This document shows positions 8,319 to 16,886 of a stretch of DNA of 64,000 nucleotides, piece by piece. The first letter of the stretch is position 1. Every line of letters starts with the position of its first letter. The notes under the pieces are model-generated. The model had not been told where the DNA came from and did not search any database. It worked only from the letters and a program-made list of their open reading frames with translations. The position numbers were made by a program, and so were the translations under genes. Origin of the DNA: Pseudomonadota bacterium (GTDB lineage: Bacteria > Myxococcota_A > UBA9160 > SZUA-336); the NCBI GenBank assembly GCA_003247575.1, contig QJZC01000053.1, forward strand, positions 1 through 64,000, in the 5' to 3' direction.

Positions 8319-9125
8319 TCAGGAAGCCTCCGACACCAAACCGCGTGCGAAGTCGAAGGCCGCCTCCATGTCCGGCATCGAGGTCAGCTCGGGAACCACC
8401 TGCAGATACCGCACGACGTTCTCCGAATCGACGACCATGACCGCGCGCGCGAGGATGCGCGGCTTCTCGATCAGCAGTCCGACGCCGTTCCCGAAGGCCG
8501 CTTCCTTCTCGTCCGACAGGAAGGTCACGTTCTCGATCTTCGCCTTCTCGGCGAACTCGGTCTGCAGCTCCGGCGAATCCATGCTCACTGTGACCAGCTC
8601 GATCTGGTCTTCCAGTCCCCCGTTCTTCTCGCTCAGGTAGTGCGTCTGCTGCTCACAGGTCGCGGTCATGAGCGCAGGCACGACACTGACGATCCGTACA
8701 TGCCCCTGCCCGTCGGTGAGGGAAGTCGGCTCGAGGCCCGAGGACACGAGCATCGCGGTCGGCAGGCGATCGCCGACCTTGATCTCCTGTCCCTTCAGCA
8801 CGAGCGGGGTGCCCTTCATCGTGATCGTCTGGCCCTCGCCCGCGCGCGCACTCTCGGAAGCAACTGTCAAATCTTTGTAGATAAAACCAGTTTCTTCGAT
8901 CTGCGTCTGGTCCGCCATGGATGTCGCGGCCTGGGCCGCGACGTCGGCGCCACCCGCAGCCTGCTCCGAAGCCATCTCCGAGGTGGCTTCGGATCGGCTG
9001 CTGTCTGCTCCTTGGTCCTGCGCCCCACAAGCCAGTACGCCCACCAAGCAAGCGCTGGCAGCAAAGCCCAGCGCGCCGCGCCCATGGAACCCCTGTCTGC
9101 TCCGGTGTGTGCTCCGGTGTGCCAT
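8319..9125 (-). CDS. Lipoprotein thiol peroxidase (Tpx-like peroxiredoxin)
   Basis: A 268-aa peroxiredoxin of the atypical two-Cys Tpx type, exported as a lipoprotein. The signal sequence ends in VGVLAC with the lipidated Cys33, followed by a Ser/Ala/Gln-rich linker and the thioredoxin-fold domain from ~80. The peroxidatic site MTATC places Cys157 with Thr154 in the T-x2-C motif. The resolving cysteine of Tpx (about 35-40 residues later, in the FAEKAKIENV region) is absent, so it would behave as a one-Cys enzyme or need a partner thiol. Start: AGGAGG is followed at once by one ATG and, nine bases on, by a second; the second (9125) has proper spacing. It would reduce hydroperoxides at the cell envelope. 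Confidence 0.82.
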   Translation of the reverse strand: MAHRSTHRSRQGFHGRGALGFAASACLVGVLACGAQDQGADSSRSEATSEMASEQAAGGADVAAQAATSMADQTQIEETGFIYKDLTVASESARAGEGQTITMKGTPLVLKGQEIKVGDRLPTAMLVSSGLEPTSLTDGQGHVRIVSVVPALMTATCEQQTHYLSEKNGGLEDQIELVTVSMDSPELQTEFAEKAKIENVTFLSDEKEAAFGNGVGLLIEKPRILARAVMVVDSENVVRYLQVVPELTSMPDMEAAFDFARGLVSEAS

Positions 9126-9183
9126 CAATCCCATCCTCCTAGTGGATCTCTGGCTTCGGAATACCCCCGAATGGAGCACGGTG

Positions 9184-10851
9184 TCAAACGGGAGCTTCGC
9201 TGGAACCGGCGCGGCCGCGCACCCAGAGCTCGAAGTCCGCTACGGGCAGGGGCTTCGAGAACAGGTACCCCTGGCCTCGGGCACAGCCGAGGTCGCGCAC
9301 GAGCGCGAGCTCGTCCTCGGTCTCGATGCCCTCGGCGACCGTATCGAGACCGAGGCTCTCCGCCAACGCTACGATGCCCGCCACGATCGAGAGCTTCTTG
9401 GGATCGGAGCCGATGCCCGACACGAACGAGCGATCGATCTTGATCACGTCGATGGGAAACTTGCTGAGCGTGGTGAGTGACGAGTAGCCGGTCCCGAAAT
9501 CATCGAGCGCAATCCGCGCTCCCAGCTGCCTGAGCTCCTCGAGCTGATCGAGGGTCTCCTGTGCCTTGCGGATCATGCAGGTCTCGGTGACCTCGCAGTG
9601 GATCTCATTGCCATTCATCTGCAGCGATTCGAGGGCTTGGCGAAGCTGTGACGCTACGTGACCGCTGGCGAACTGCTCGGCCGACACGTTGAGGGCGACC
9701 GGAAATCGCGGCAGTCCCTCGGCGTCCCAGCGCGCGCGTTGCTCGCAGACCGCCTGGATCACCCACGATCCGATCGGTGCGATCAAACCCGTCCGCTCCG
9801 CGACGGAGAGAAAGTGGAACGGCGCCAGGCAACCGCGTTCGGGATGCTCCCATCGGATCAAGGCCTCGGCACCGACGACCCGGAGGTTGGCCAGATCGAG
9901 CTGTGGCTGGAAGTGGAGCACGAACTCCTTGCGCTCGATCGCCAGTCGCAGCTCGCGCTCGATCTCCATCTCTCCCTGCGCGATCTGATGCAGAGTGGGC
10001 TCGAAGAAGTGGATGCAATCGCCACCGCTCTCCTTCGCTGCAGAGAGTGCGAGCTCGGCACGCCGCAGGAGCTCGTGCTCGTCCCTCGCATCCGTGGGAA
10101 AGAACGCGATCCCGATGCTTGCGGGCAAGACGACGTCGCGCCCGTCGATACGCACCGGACGCGCGAGGCTGCGACGCAACTGTGTGACGGTCGCGGAGGC
10201 ATCGGGAATCCCGTGCGCACCGAACAAGACCAGACCGAAGACGTCGCCTCCCAGCCGTCCCGCGACGTCGCTCGCGCGACTCACCCGCGCTACCCGCAGC
10301 CCGATCTCGCGCAGGGCACGATCGGCGAGCACGTTGCCAAACAGGTCGTTCACACGCTGGAATCGATCCAGATCGACGAGCATCATGACCACGCCATGGT
10401 CGTAGCGCCGCGCATGGGCAATCGCGTGCGCGAGCCGCTCGAGCATTGCACCGCGGTTCGGAAGGCCCGTCAGGGGATCGTGGCGCGCATCGTGCAGCGC
10501 GCTCTCGAGTGCGCTCGAGAGCTGCGCGACCCGCTGCTCGAGCTCTCGCTCGTTCGAAGGATTCGGCGACCCGAGGCCACGGCTCACCGTAAGCCACACG
10601 GCATAGGCTCCGAGCGCCGCGTAGCCAACCAGCCCAAACGCGATGCACATGAGCTCCGTCGGTCCCAACGAAGTCCGCAGACCGACGTTTCCGTAGACCT
10701 GTGCACCCACACCCAGACCAGCGGCGAGAGATACGAAGATCGGACCCGCCAGCTGGAGGCGCAAAGCCAGCCGCCGCGATGGCTCCGAACTGTGCTGATC
10801 CTGCGCCGACACCTCGCCCTCCAGCGTCCAACCCGATCCGGCCGGGCTCAC
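9184..10851 (-). CDS. Membrane GGDEF/EAL cyclic-di-GMP phosphodiesterase
   Basis: A 555-aa protein with two membrane helices (~34-53 and ~67-89), a GGDEF domain (~120-290) and an EAL domain (~300-545). The cyclase signature reads GGDVF at 201-205: the catalytic acidic residue is replaced by Val, so diguanylate cyclase activity is probably lost. The EAL site looks intact: EAL at 329-331, the Asn of ALNVSAEQF, the Glu of EVTET, DDFGTG, the Lys of IKIDRSF, AEGIET and GYLFSKPL. It should therefore hydrolyse cyclic-di-GMP, with the altered GGDEF perhaps acting as a GTP sensor. Start is a GTG after a G-rich stretch; an internal start is possible. A flagellar gene lies 2 kb away and a PilZ gene 17 kb away. 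Confidence 0.88.
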   Translation of the reverse strand: MSPAGSGWTLEGEVSAQDQHSSEPSRRLALRLQLAGPIFVSLAAGLGVGAQVYGNVGLRTSLGPTELMCIAFGLVGYAALGAYAVWLTVSRGLGSPNPSNERELEQRVAQLSSALESALHDARHDPLTGLPNRGAMLERLAHAIAHARRYDHGVVMMLVDLDRFQRVNDLFGNVLADRALREIGLRVARVSRASDVAGRLGGDVFGLVLFGAHGIPDASATVTQLRRSLARPVRIDGRDVVLPASIGIAFFPTDARDEHELLRRAELALSAAKESGGDCIHFFEPTLHQIAQGEMEIERELRLAIERKEFVLHFQPQLDLANLRVVGAEALIRWEHPERGCLAPFHFLSVAERTGLIAPIGSWVIQAVCEQRARWDAEGLPRFPVALNVSAEQFASGHVASQLRQALESLQMNGNEIHCEVTETCMIRKAQETLDQLEELRQLGARIALDDFGTGYSSLTTLSKFPIDVIKIDRSFVSGIGSDPKKLSIVAGIVALAESLGLDTVAEGIETEDELALVRDLGCARGQGYLFSKPLPVADFELWVRGRAGSSEAPV

Positions 10852-11031
10852 CCCCCGGCTACGCCTTCCCTATCGTCCGCCATTCCCTATCGGAATCGAG
10901 CGCAGGCGAGAAGAGTCGACCGGCAGCAGCGGACAACGGCTCAAAGCAGTGCACGGCTTTGCAAACACGCGCACGCTTGCGCCGCTGCGACCCGAGCCTG
11001 GCGATGGAGGGCCCGGAGTACGCGCGCCCGT

Positions 11032-12471
11032 CTACGCAGCGGAGCGGGAGCCGATGAACTCGCGCGGTCGCGGAACCGGCCCTGGATCTTCCGGTTCGAC
11101 GTTCTCCAGGAAGCGCGTGACGATCGCCTCGGACGCGCTCGCCTCGACTGTGTTGCCGAGCTGAGAGATCTCGCGTTCGGCATCGTCGGCGACATCGGGC
11201 TGGGATCGCGTAGGTGAGGCGGCCGTCGCCTCGCGACTCGCCTCTCGAGTGTCGCCGATCGCCCCACTTTGGGGGGCGACACTGGTTACGCTCGCGAGAT
11301 CTCCAGAGCGCGACAGCCGTGGAGTGGAGAGCTCGGTCGAGGAGCCCGTCTCGAGCCGCGCTCCAAGGCTCTGCTGCGCCACACGTGGACGAGGATCGGT
11401 CGCTGCCGCCGAGCGGAAGCCAAGACGCGCTGCACTCTCCTCGGAACGGCCCGGCAGCTCGAAGCTTCGCTCCGAACGTTCTTCCTCACGCCCGGTCTCT
11501 CGCGCATCGCGGGTCTCGAGTCCGGGTAGCTCGCGGGCCTCCGGAAGCTCGGCCACCGACCTTCGCTGCGTACGGCTCGCGTCCGACGCGTCGGCATCCG
11601 TCCGGCGTGCGTTCGTCGCGACTCGCCCGCCCGCTTCCGCATCCGTCGAGGGACTCGTGCCAATGCTCGGCTCGGGTAGCGACAGTACCTGTGAGGCGGC
11701 TCGCAGAATCGCCCGCCCCTGAAGAGCGGCCGCTGGATCCACCTCGGCAGGAGCGAATGCATCCGTCGACTGTGTCAGCGGGAGCGGTGCGGGACCGACC
11801 CTGACCGCGATGAAACGACTGGCGGCTGAAGCCTGTTGCGTAGCCGCAGGATCGACCTCGCTCCCGGCGTCCGAATCCCCTAGGCGTTCGGAACCGAACA
11901 GGGCCTCTTCTTCGCGCGCGTCGTCCGCTTCAGCCCGGATGGGCGACGACGCGGAGCCGTCGGGCGCTTCTGCACGCGGCACAGCCGTGCCTGCCGCCGC
12001 CTTCTCCGACGCGGACGAGCCGATCGCGCGTGCGGTGATCCGCTCCGAACCGATCTCGTCTCCACCGGAAACTGATTCACTGTCTTCGTCTCCGAGCGCC
12101 CGACCTTGTGAACGCTCGAACAGGGTCCGCGCTTCGGCCGAGATCGAGACGGAAACACCATCCTGCGAGGAGAAGACACCCTCGCCGCGAGCTGCACCGG
12201 AAGCCCCCCGCGCCTGGAGTGGCTCGGACGGCGTTGCCGCGCGCGCGCGGCGAGTGAGCGCGGTACTACGGCTCGACTCTTCGTCGTTGCGCGCGGGTGC
12301 AGAACGCTCGACGCGAGGGATTGCGCGCTCCGCAGTCGCACGCGCTCCGCGCAGCGTCTCGGTGTTCGCAGATGAGAGACCTTCGAGTGGGTCCACCGTG
12401 AAACCTCCGCTCGTCCTTCCCTCCGATGGATCCAAGCCCTTTGATTCCAGTAGATGGATCGGAGAAGACAT
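11032..12471 (-). CDS. Low-complexity Ser/Ala/Glu/Arg-rich protein, possibly flagellum-linked
   Basis: I do not recognise a family. The minus-strand frame encodes about 479 residues rich in Ser, Ala, Glu and Arg, with no membrane segment or signal peptide. The most protein-like segment is VSVSISAEARTLFE near the first third, a phrase common in short proteins of flagellar and motility loci. The ATG at 12471 gives MSSPIHLLESKGLDP, a plausible N-terminus, although the frame is open upstream across the flagellar gene. No good ribosome-binding site is visible. The opposite strand also has a long open frame here, as often in GC-rich DNA. The divergent flagellar rod gene at 12704 is the reason to suspect a motility link. 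Confidence 0.5.
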   Translation of the reverse strand: MSSPIHLLESKGLDPSEGRTSGGFTVDPLEGLSSANTETLRGARATAERAIPRVERSAPARNDEESSRSTALTRRARAATPSEPLQARGASGAARGEGVFSSQDGVSVSISAEARTLFERSQGRALGDEDSESVSGGDEIGSERITARAIGSSASEKAAAGTAVPRAEAPDGSASSPIRAEADDAREEEALFGSERLGDSDAGSEVDPAATQQASAASRFIAVRVGPAPLPLTQSTDAFAPAEVDPAAALQGRAILRAASQVLSLPEPSIGTSPSTDAEAGGRVATNARRTDADASDASRTQRRSVAELPEARELPGLETRDARETGREEERSERSFELPGRSEESAARLGFRSAAATDPRPRVAQQSLGARLETGSSTELSTPRLSRSGDLASVTSVAPQSGAIGDTREASREATAASPTRSQPDVADDAEREISQLGNTVEASASEAIVTRFLENVEPEDPGPVPRPREFIGSRSAA

Positions 12472-12703
12472 TGCGCGACTTGAGCCCCCAACCAGCGCCA
12501 ACGGGTACAGAGCTCCGCCAGAGAACGACTGGGGTGCGCAAGGTGTGCATCGTCCGCACGAGAAGGGAGCTTCAGGCGCAAGCGGGTCTCCCGTCGAGAT
12601 GCAGGCGAGAAGCAGCCTCAGGCGAGCAACCGGGAAACGACGAAGACTCAAGCGGAAACCGACGCCAACCGAATCGGAGGGGGACCGACAGAAAGGATCG
12701 CCT

Positions 12704-13009
12704 ATGCCCACCAGCGCCATCGGGAGCTCACTCTCCGGAATCCAATCCGCGATCGCGCGGCGCAATGTGTCGGCGCACAACGTGGCCAACCTCCAAACAG
12801 AGGACTTCCGGCCATTGCGCGCACGACAATCGGAGGTGCCAGCGGGCGGTAGTCGGGTCGAGGTCGAACAATCGCGCGAGCCGCGCGAGGTAGACTTGGC
12901 CGCGGAGTTCGTAGACTCTTCGGTCGCCTCGGTCCAGGCGAAGGCATCCCTGCGCGTGCTCGATACCGAGCTCGATCTGGTGGGATCCCTGATCGACACC
13001 CTCGGCTAG
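12704..13009 (+). CDS. Short flagellar basal-body rod-like protein
   Basis: A 101-aa protein of the flagellar rod/hook family. The N-terminal block (SSLSGIQSAIARRNVSAHNVANLQTEDF, here split by a slash SSLSGIQSAI/ARRNVSAHNVANL) is the conserved helix with the ANxxT turn, and the C-terminal part DLAAEFVDSSVASVQAKASL is the matching rod helix. Full FlgB, FlgC, FlgF and FlgG proteins are 130-260 aa, so this is a minimal version with both coiled-coil ends and almost no middle domain. Start: ATG after AAAGGA. No other flagellar structural gene lies in the window, so it is an isolated rod-type gene or the edge of a dispersed set. Confidence 0.75.
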   Translation: MPTSAIGSSLSGIQSAIARRNVSAHNVANLQTEDFRPLRARQSEVPAGGSRVEVEQSREPREVDLAAEFVDSSVASVQAKASLRVLDTELDLVGSLIDTLG

Positions 13010-13047
13010 CCGCACCACGCGCGCTCTCGCCACGACCGGAGGGCTGC

Positions 13048-13053
13048 TAGACT
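13048..13053 (+). promoter_or_regulatory. TAGACT box 6 nt before ATG (leaderless -10 candidate)
   Basis: TAGACT ends six bases before the ATG at 13060, and no Shine-Dalgarno sequence precedes that ATG. The hexamer and spacing are the same as at 4001. No clear -35 was found. Confidence 0.5.
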
Positions 13054-13059
13054 CCGGGC

Positions 13060-14673
13060 ATGCTCGCCCCGGCCGAATCGCATCGCGCTCAGGCGCCTCG
13101 CAACACCACCGACGTCTCTCCCGGCCTTCCTGTTCCGAGACGACACGTCTGGCTCTGGCCAGCGCTCGCAATCTGCCTCTGCTCGACGGCCTGCACCGAG
13201 CGCTTGCTACAGGTGTTCACGCCGCCGAACGCTCCCACGGCCAACCGCCCGCCTGCCACCGAAACCTCCCGGCAAGGCTCGGTTACTCTCCCGTCGGCCT
13301 CGGACACAGCTCCAGAGCTTCCTACGGCGGCGCCCACTCCGACTCGCACCGAACCGAGCAGCGAGGCTCCGGACTCGCCGCGTCAGCCGGCTCCGAAACC
13401 AAAGCGGTTGCTCCTGCGCGGAGCGACCCTGCTTACGGCCACCGAGCTCGAAGCCTTCGCTGGCGACCTCTTGATCGAAGAGGGACGCATCGCGGCTATC
13501 GCAAGGTCGCTGGAGGATGGCGATGCCACGCGGGTCCTCGACCTCTCCGGGCGTTGGATCACGCCTGGATTGATCGACCCTCACTCTCATGTAGGCATCG
13601 CCCCGGCCCCTTTCATCCGTGCACACCGAGATGCGAACGAGCTCAGCGGACCGATCAAGCCCGAGCTTCGAGCCGAAGACGCGTTCTGGCCCCAGGACCC
13701 CGCCCTGCGCGCCGCTGCCTCGGGAGGTGTCACTCTGATCCACGTGCTGCCTGGATCGGGGAATGTGATCGGGGGTCAGGGGGTCTCGCTCCACGTGCGG
13801 CCAAGCGCGGACGGCAGCATCACTCCGCTGCTCGTAGACGGTGCTCCGCGCAGCATGAAGATCGCGTGCGGCGAGAACCCGAAACGCATCTACGGCGCGC
13901 GCAATGCCGCACCGACCACACGCATGGGCACCGAGGCTCTGCTGCGCCAAGCGCTCGAGGATGCCCAGGCCTATGCGCCCAAGTCCGGCGACGCACGCCG
14001 GCTCGACCAAGAAGCGCTATCTGAAGTACTGGCTGGACGTACGCTGATCCAGAACCACTGCTACCGAGCGGACGAGATGCAACGCCGACTGGCGATGTTC
14101 GCAGAGTTCGGCATTGCTCCGCGCGCCTTCCATCACGCGGTCGAGGCGTACAAGATTCGCCACAGGCTCGCACGGGCGCAAGTGGGAGCCGTTGTCTGGG
14201 CCGACTGGTGGGGACGCAAGCAAGAGATGCTCGACGCGATCCCAGCCAACGCGGCTCTGCTCGACGCCGCCGGTGTGCGCGTCGCCCTGCACTCCGACTC
14301 TCCCTACGACATCCAGCGCCTCAACCAGCAAGCCGCGCGCGCGATGGCAGCGGGGCGTCGCGCCGGGCTGGACATCCCCCGGGAACGCGCGATTCGCTGG
14401 GTCACGGCCAACCCAGCCTGGGTACTGGGCCTGGACGACCGCTACGGAACGCTCGAGGTCGGCAAGACTGCAGACGTCGTGGTCTGGTCCGGTGACCCGT
14501 TCAGTGTCTACAGCCGAGCCGACCTCGTCTTCGTAGAGGGAGAGCTGGTCTTCGATCGAGCCGAGCCGGAGCGCTTCCCGCAGTCCGACTTCCTGCTCGG
14601 CCGTGGTAGAAACCTCGGCCGTGCCAACGACCTTCGGCGAGCCCGCCGTACGGCGCCGGAGCCCGCACAGTGA
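13060..14673 (+). CDS. Exported amidohydrolase lipoprotein
   Basis: A 537-aa amidohydrolase (imidazolonepropionase/dihydroorotase superfamily). An N-terminal hydrophobic segment ends in LCSTAC, a lipobox (Cys ~45), followed by a long Pro/Ser/Thr-rich linker to ~110. The metal-dependent domain shows DPHSHVG (H-x-H on the first strand), an isolated His in QNHCYR, HHAVEAY, and HSDSPYD carrying the conserved Asp; GYLEVGKTADVVV-type text (GTLEVGKTADVVVW) near the end is the typical closing strand. It would hydrolyse a cyclic amide or peptide-like substrate in the periplasm or at the outer membrane. It overlaps the next amidohydrolase by four bases (GTGA). A TAGACT box six bases before the ATG replaces a ribosome-binding site. 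Confidence 0.85.
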   Translation: MLAPAESHRAQAPRNTTDVSPGLPVPRRHVWLWPALAICLCSTACTERLLQVFTPPNAPTANRPPATETSRQGSVTLPSASDTAPELPTAAPTPTRTEPSSEAPDSPRQPAPKPKRLLLRGATLLTATELEAFAGDLLIEEGRIAAIARSLEDGDATRVLDLSGRWITPGLIDPHSHVGIAPAPFIRAHRDANELSGPIKPELRAEDAFWPQDPALRAAASGGVTLIHVLPGSGNVIGGQGVSLHVRPSADGSITPLLVDGAPRSMKIACGENPKRIYGARNAAPTTRMGTEALLRQALEDAQAYAPKSGDARRLDQEALSEVLAGRTLIQNHCYRADEMQRRLAMFAEFGIAPRAFHHAVEAYKIRHRLARAQVGAVVWADWWGRKQEMLDAIPANAALLDAAGVRVALHSDSPYDIQRLNQQAARAMAAGRRAGLDIPRERAIRWVTANPAWVLGLDDRYGTLEVGKTADVVVWSGDPFSVYSRADLVFVEGELVFDRAEPERFPQSDFLLGRGRNLGRANDLRRARRTAPEPAQ

Positions 14674-15878
14674 ACGTGTTGCTCGCGGGAGTTCTCGTGC
14701 TGCTCGGAGCGACGCTCTGGAACGGCGATGCCGATCCGCAGCACGACATCAATATCGTGATCTCGAACAGCGAGGTCACAGCCGTAGGGAAGAACGTACA
14801 GATTCCGCGCGGCGCCGAACGCATCGAACTCGGCGGCGCACTCGTCACGCCGGGGCTGGTCGACGCGGCTTCGACGCTCGGCCTGATCGAGCTCACGACG
14901 GGAGAACCGAGCGCGATCGAAGGCACGCTCGGAGACGAGAACCTGGACATGCCGATTCGTGCCGCGCTCATGGCGAGCGACACCTTCGATGCGAGCGCGC
15001 TGGCAATCTCGGTCGCGCGTCAGCAGGGCATTACGTCAGCCGTGCTCCTTCCTTTCGGCGGCGTGATATCGGGCCAGGCGGCGTGGGTCTCGCTCTCACC
15101 GGATCGCCTCGTCCGCAACCGGTCGCTGGCGCTCGTTGCGAGCGTGCGCGCCGACAGTTCCGTCTCGGAGCCAGGCGCGCGTAGCCGCGCTTTCCTGCAC
15201 CTGCGCGCCGCACTCGAAGATGCACGCCTGTACCGCGCGCCCGGGAATCGTGGTGCATACATCCGCGGTACGCTGCGCGAGCTCGCACCATCGGCGGCCG
15301 ACCTGGAGGCACTCGCGCGCACCCTCGAAGGCAACGCAAAGCTGATCGTGCGGGTCGATCGCGCGTCGGACATCCTGACGACGCTCGAGATCCTGTCGGA
15401 TCAGAAGTTGACGGGCGTCCTGGTCGGCGCGCGCGAAGGTTGGCAGGTCGCACGGCAGATCGCACGCGCCAAGGTCCCGGTCATCGTCGATCCGCTCGCC
15501 AACCTACCCGACGACCTCGATTCGCTTGCAAGTCGTGCCGACAATGCAAGGATCCTGCTCGAAGCGGGTGTGCGCGTCGCCTTCATGCACGGCGGGCCGC
15601 CGACACAGGCGGGACGTCTGCGCGTCTCCGCCGGAAATGCCATCGCACGCGGCTATCCGCGAGGAGCAGCGCTGCAAGCGATCACCCGTGTTCCAGCCGA
15701 GATCTTCGGCATGTCCGACGAAGGCCGCATCCGTGTCGGAGCTCGAGCCAATCTGGTCGTCTGGAACGGAGACCCGTTCGAGCCGACGCAGTGGCCGGAG
15801 CGCGTCTTCATCGAGGGGCGTGAGCTCGACCTGACGACGCGCCAGGACGAACTCACCGAGCGCTATCGCGAGCGTTGA
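14670..15878 (+). CDS. Amidohydrolase-like protein lacking the HxH metal motif
   Basis: A 402-aa homologue of the preceding amidohydrolase, translated from a GTG that overlaps its stop. The first ~20 residues are a hydrophobic signal segment. The strand order and the closing block IRVGARANLVVWNGDPF are those of the superfamily. However, the place of the H-x-H reads LVDAASTLGL, and the expected downstream His and Asp ligands are not evident (FMHGGPP stands where HSDSPY is in the partner). It probably has no catalytic metal centre of the usual kind. A role as a non-catalytic partner of the first protein, perhaps as a heterodimer, is inferred from coupling and common export. Confidence 0.8.
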   Translation: MNVLLAGVLVLLGATLWNGDADPQHDINIVISNSEVTAVGKNVQIPRGAERIELGGALVTPGLVDAASTLGLIELTTGEPSAIEGTLGDENLDMPIRAALMASDTFDASALAISVARQQGITSAVLLPFGGVISGQAAWVSLSPDRLVRNRSLALVASVRADSSVSEPGARSRAFLHLRAALEDARLYRAPGNRGAYIRGTLRELAPSAADLEALARTLEGNAKLIVRVDRASDILTTLEILSDQKLTGVLVGAREGWQVARQIARAKVPVIVDPLANLPDDLDSLASRADNARILLEAGVRVAFMHGGPPTQAGRLRVSAGNAIARGYPRGAALQAITRVPAEIFGMSDEGRIRVGARANLVVWNGDPFEPTQWPERVFIEGRELDLTTRQDELTERYRER

Positions 15879-15902
15879 ACCCGACAACCAGTGCCCGAGA
15901 GC

Positions 15903-15938
15903 GCGCTCGGCCCGCCGTCCCCGCTCGGCCAGCCGTCC
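15903..15938. repeat. Tandem 18-bp direct repeat, two copies
   Basis: Two adjoining 18-base units (15903-15920 and 15921-15938) begin GCTCGGCC and differ at two positions. They lie between the convergent amidohydrolase and alpha/beta-hydrolase genes. No function is evident. Confidence 0.6.
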
Positions 15939-15949
15939 CGATTGGGCTG

Positions 15950-16825
15950 CTAGAGGAAGGACCGAACGTGTCCGAGAAACTCCTCGAGCTGGTCGTGGTG
16001 CACCCAGTGGCCAGCCTTGTCGATCGTGACGATGTGCGGATCTCGGAAGGCGTTTGCACGGCCATCGCGTTCCGGATCACTGACCCAGCTCTCGGCGCCA
16101 CGCACGAGCATGACCGGACAGGTGATCTCGCCCCAGAGCGCGCGCAGATCATCGATCTGCGTTCGGTGGGGAGACATCGCGCGCACGTAGTTGTCGAACT
16201 TCCAGCTGTACGTACCATCCTCGTTCTGATTCATTCCATGGTGCGTGAGATGCAAGCACTGGTCGTCGTTCAGCCGGGGGTTGGCCTCCCTCATGCGGAC
16301 CACCGCCTCCTCGAAGGACGCGTAGCGGCGCGGCACGCGACCCGCCAGCGCACGTTGAGCTTCGATCCAACCATGACTGCGCAGCTGGATGGACTGCTGG
16401 GCGCGCTCTCGCATGCGCTCTGGGGGCGGCCCGAGACCTTCGATCGAAACGACCTTCTGCACGTGCTCGGGATAGAGCCCTGTGTACTGCAAGCTGATGT
16501 TCCCGCCCAGGGAGTGCCCAATGATCCGAACCGGGAACAGCTGCTTCTGATGGAGCAGCTGGGCGATGTCGTAGACGTAGTCGAGATGGGCGTAGCTCGA
16601 TCCACGAACCCACTCCGAGTCTCCGTGTCCACGCAGATCCGGAGCCAGAATGTGATACTGGTCGCGCAGTGCCCGGGCGACCCAGTCCCAGTTGCGGCAG
16701 TGATCCCGAATGCCATGGATCAGGATCAGCGGCGGCGCGCCCTCGTTTCCCCAATCGACATAGTGCAGCCTCAGACGCTGCGAGAAGTACGTGTGGGAGG
16801 TCGGGCCGAGTTCAGATGTGGACAT
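15950..16825 (-). CDS. Alpha/beta hydrolase
   Basis: A 291-aa alpha/beta-hydrolase of the esterase/epoxide-hydrolase-like group. It shows LILIHGIRD with the oxyanion HG, the Asp of DLRGHGDS, the nucleophile elbow GHSLGG (Ser), a late acidic residue and the catalytic His in KAGHWVHH. The start at 16825 (MSTSELGP) is chosen because the extension to 17128 is antisense to the next gene and Arg/Pro-rich. No ribosome-binding site is present; a TATGCT box ends six bases upstream of the ATG, pointing to leaderless transcription. Divergent from the glutamine-synthetase-like gene. The substrate is unknown. Confidence 0.85.
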   Translation of the reverse strand: MSTSELGPTSHTYFSQRLRLHYVDWGNEGAPPLILIHGIRDHCRNWDWVARALRDQYHILAPDLRGHGDSEWVRGSSYAHLDYVYDIAQLLHQKQLFPVRIIGHSLGGNISLQYTGLYPEHVQKVVSIEGLGPPPERMRERAQQSIQLRSHGWIEAQRALAGRVPRRYASFEEAVVRMREANPRLNDDQCLHLTHHGMNQNEDGTYSWKFDNYVRAMSPHRTQIDDLRALWGEITCPVMLVRGAESWVSDPERDGRANAFRDPHIVTIDKAGHWVHHDQLEEFLGHVRSFL

Positions 16826-16831
16826 GGCGCA

Positions 16832-16837
16832 AGCATA
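16832..16837 (-). promoter_or_regulatory. TATGCT box 6 nt before ATG (leaderless -10 candidate)
   Basis: On the minus strand TATGCT ends six bases before the ATG at 16825, with no Shine-Dalgarno sequence. A small hairpin, GGCGGGC-GATG-GCCCGCC (16847-16864), lies just upstream in the shared divergent region and could bind a regulator. Confidence 0.45.
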
Positions 16838-16886
16838 ACCGACAGCGGCGGGCGATGGCCCGCCCAGTGACCGAGGAGGCCGCGGG

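Noticed and set aside
11810..13009. 399-residue plus-strand frame ending with the flagellar rod sequence
   Set aside because: Only the part from 12704 (after AAAGGA) is protein-like; upstream it is Ser/Arg-rich and antisense to the better-looking minus-strand frame.
16847..16864. Hairpin GGCGGGC-GATG-GCCCGCC as a terminator
   Set aside because: It lies in a divergent promoter region with no T tail, so a terminator is unlikely; it may be chance in GC-rich DNA.
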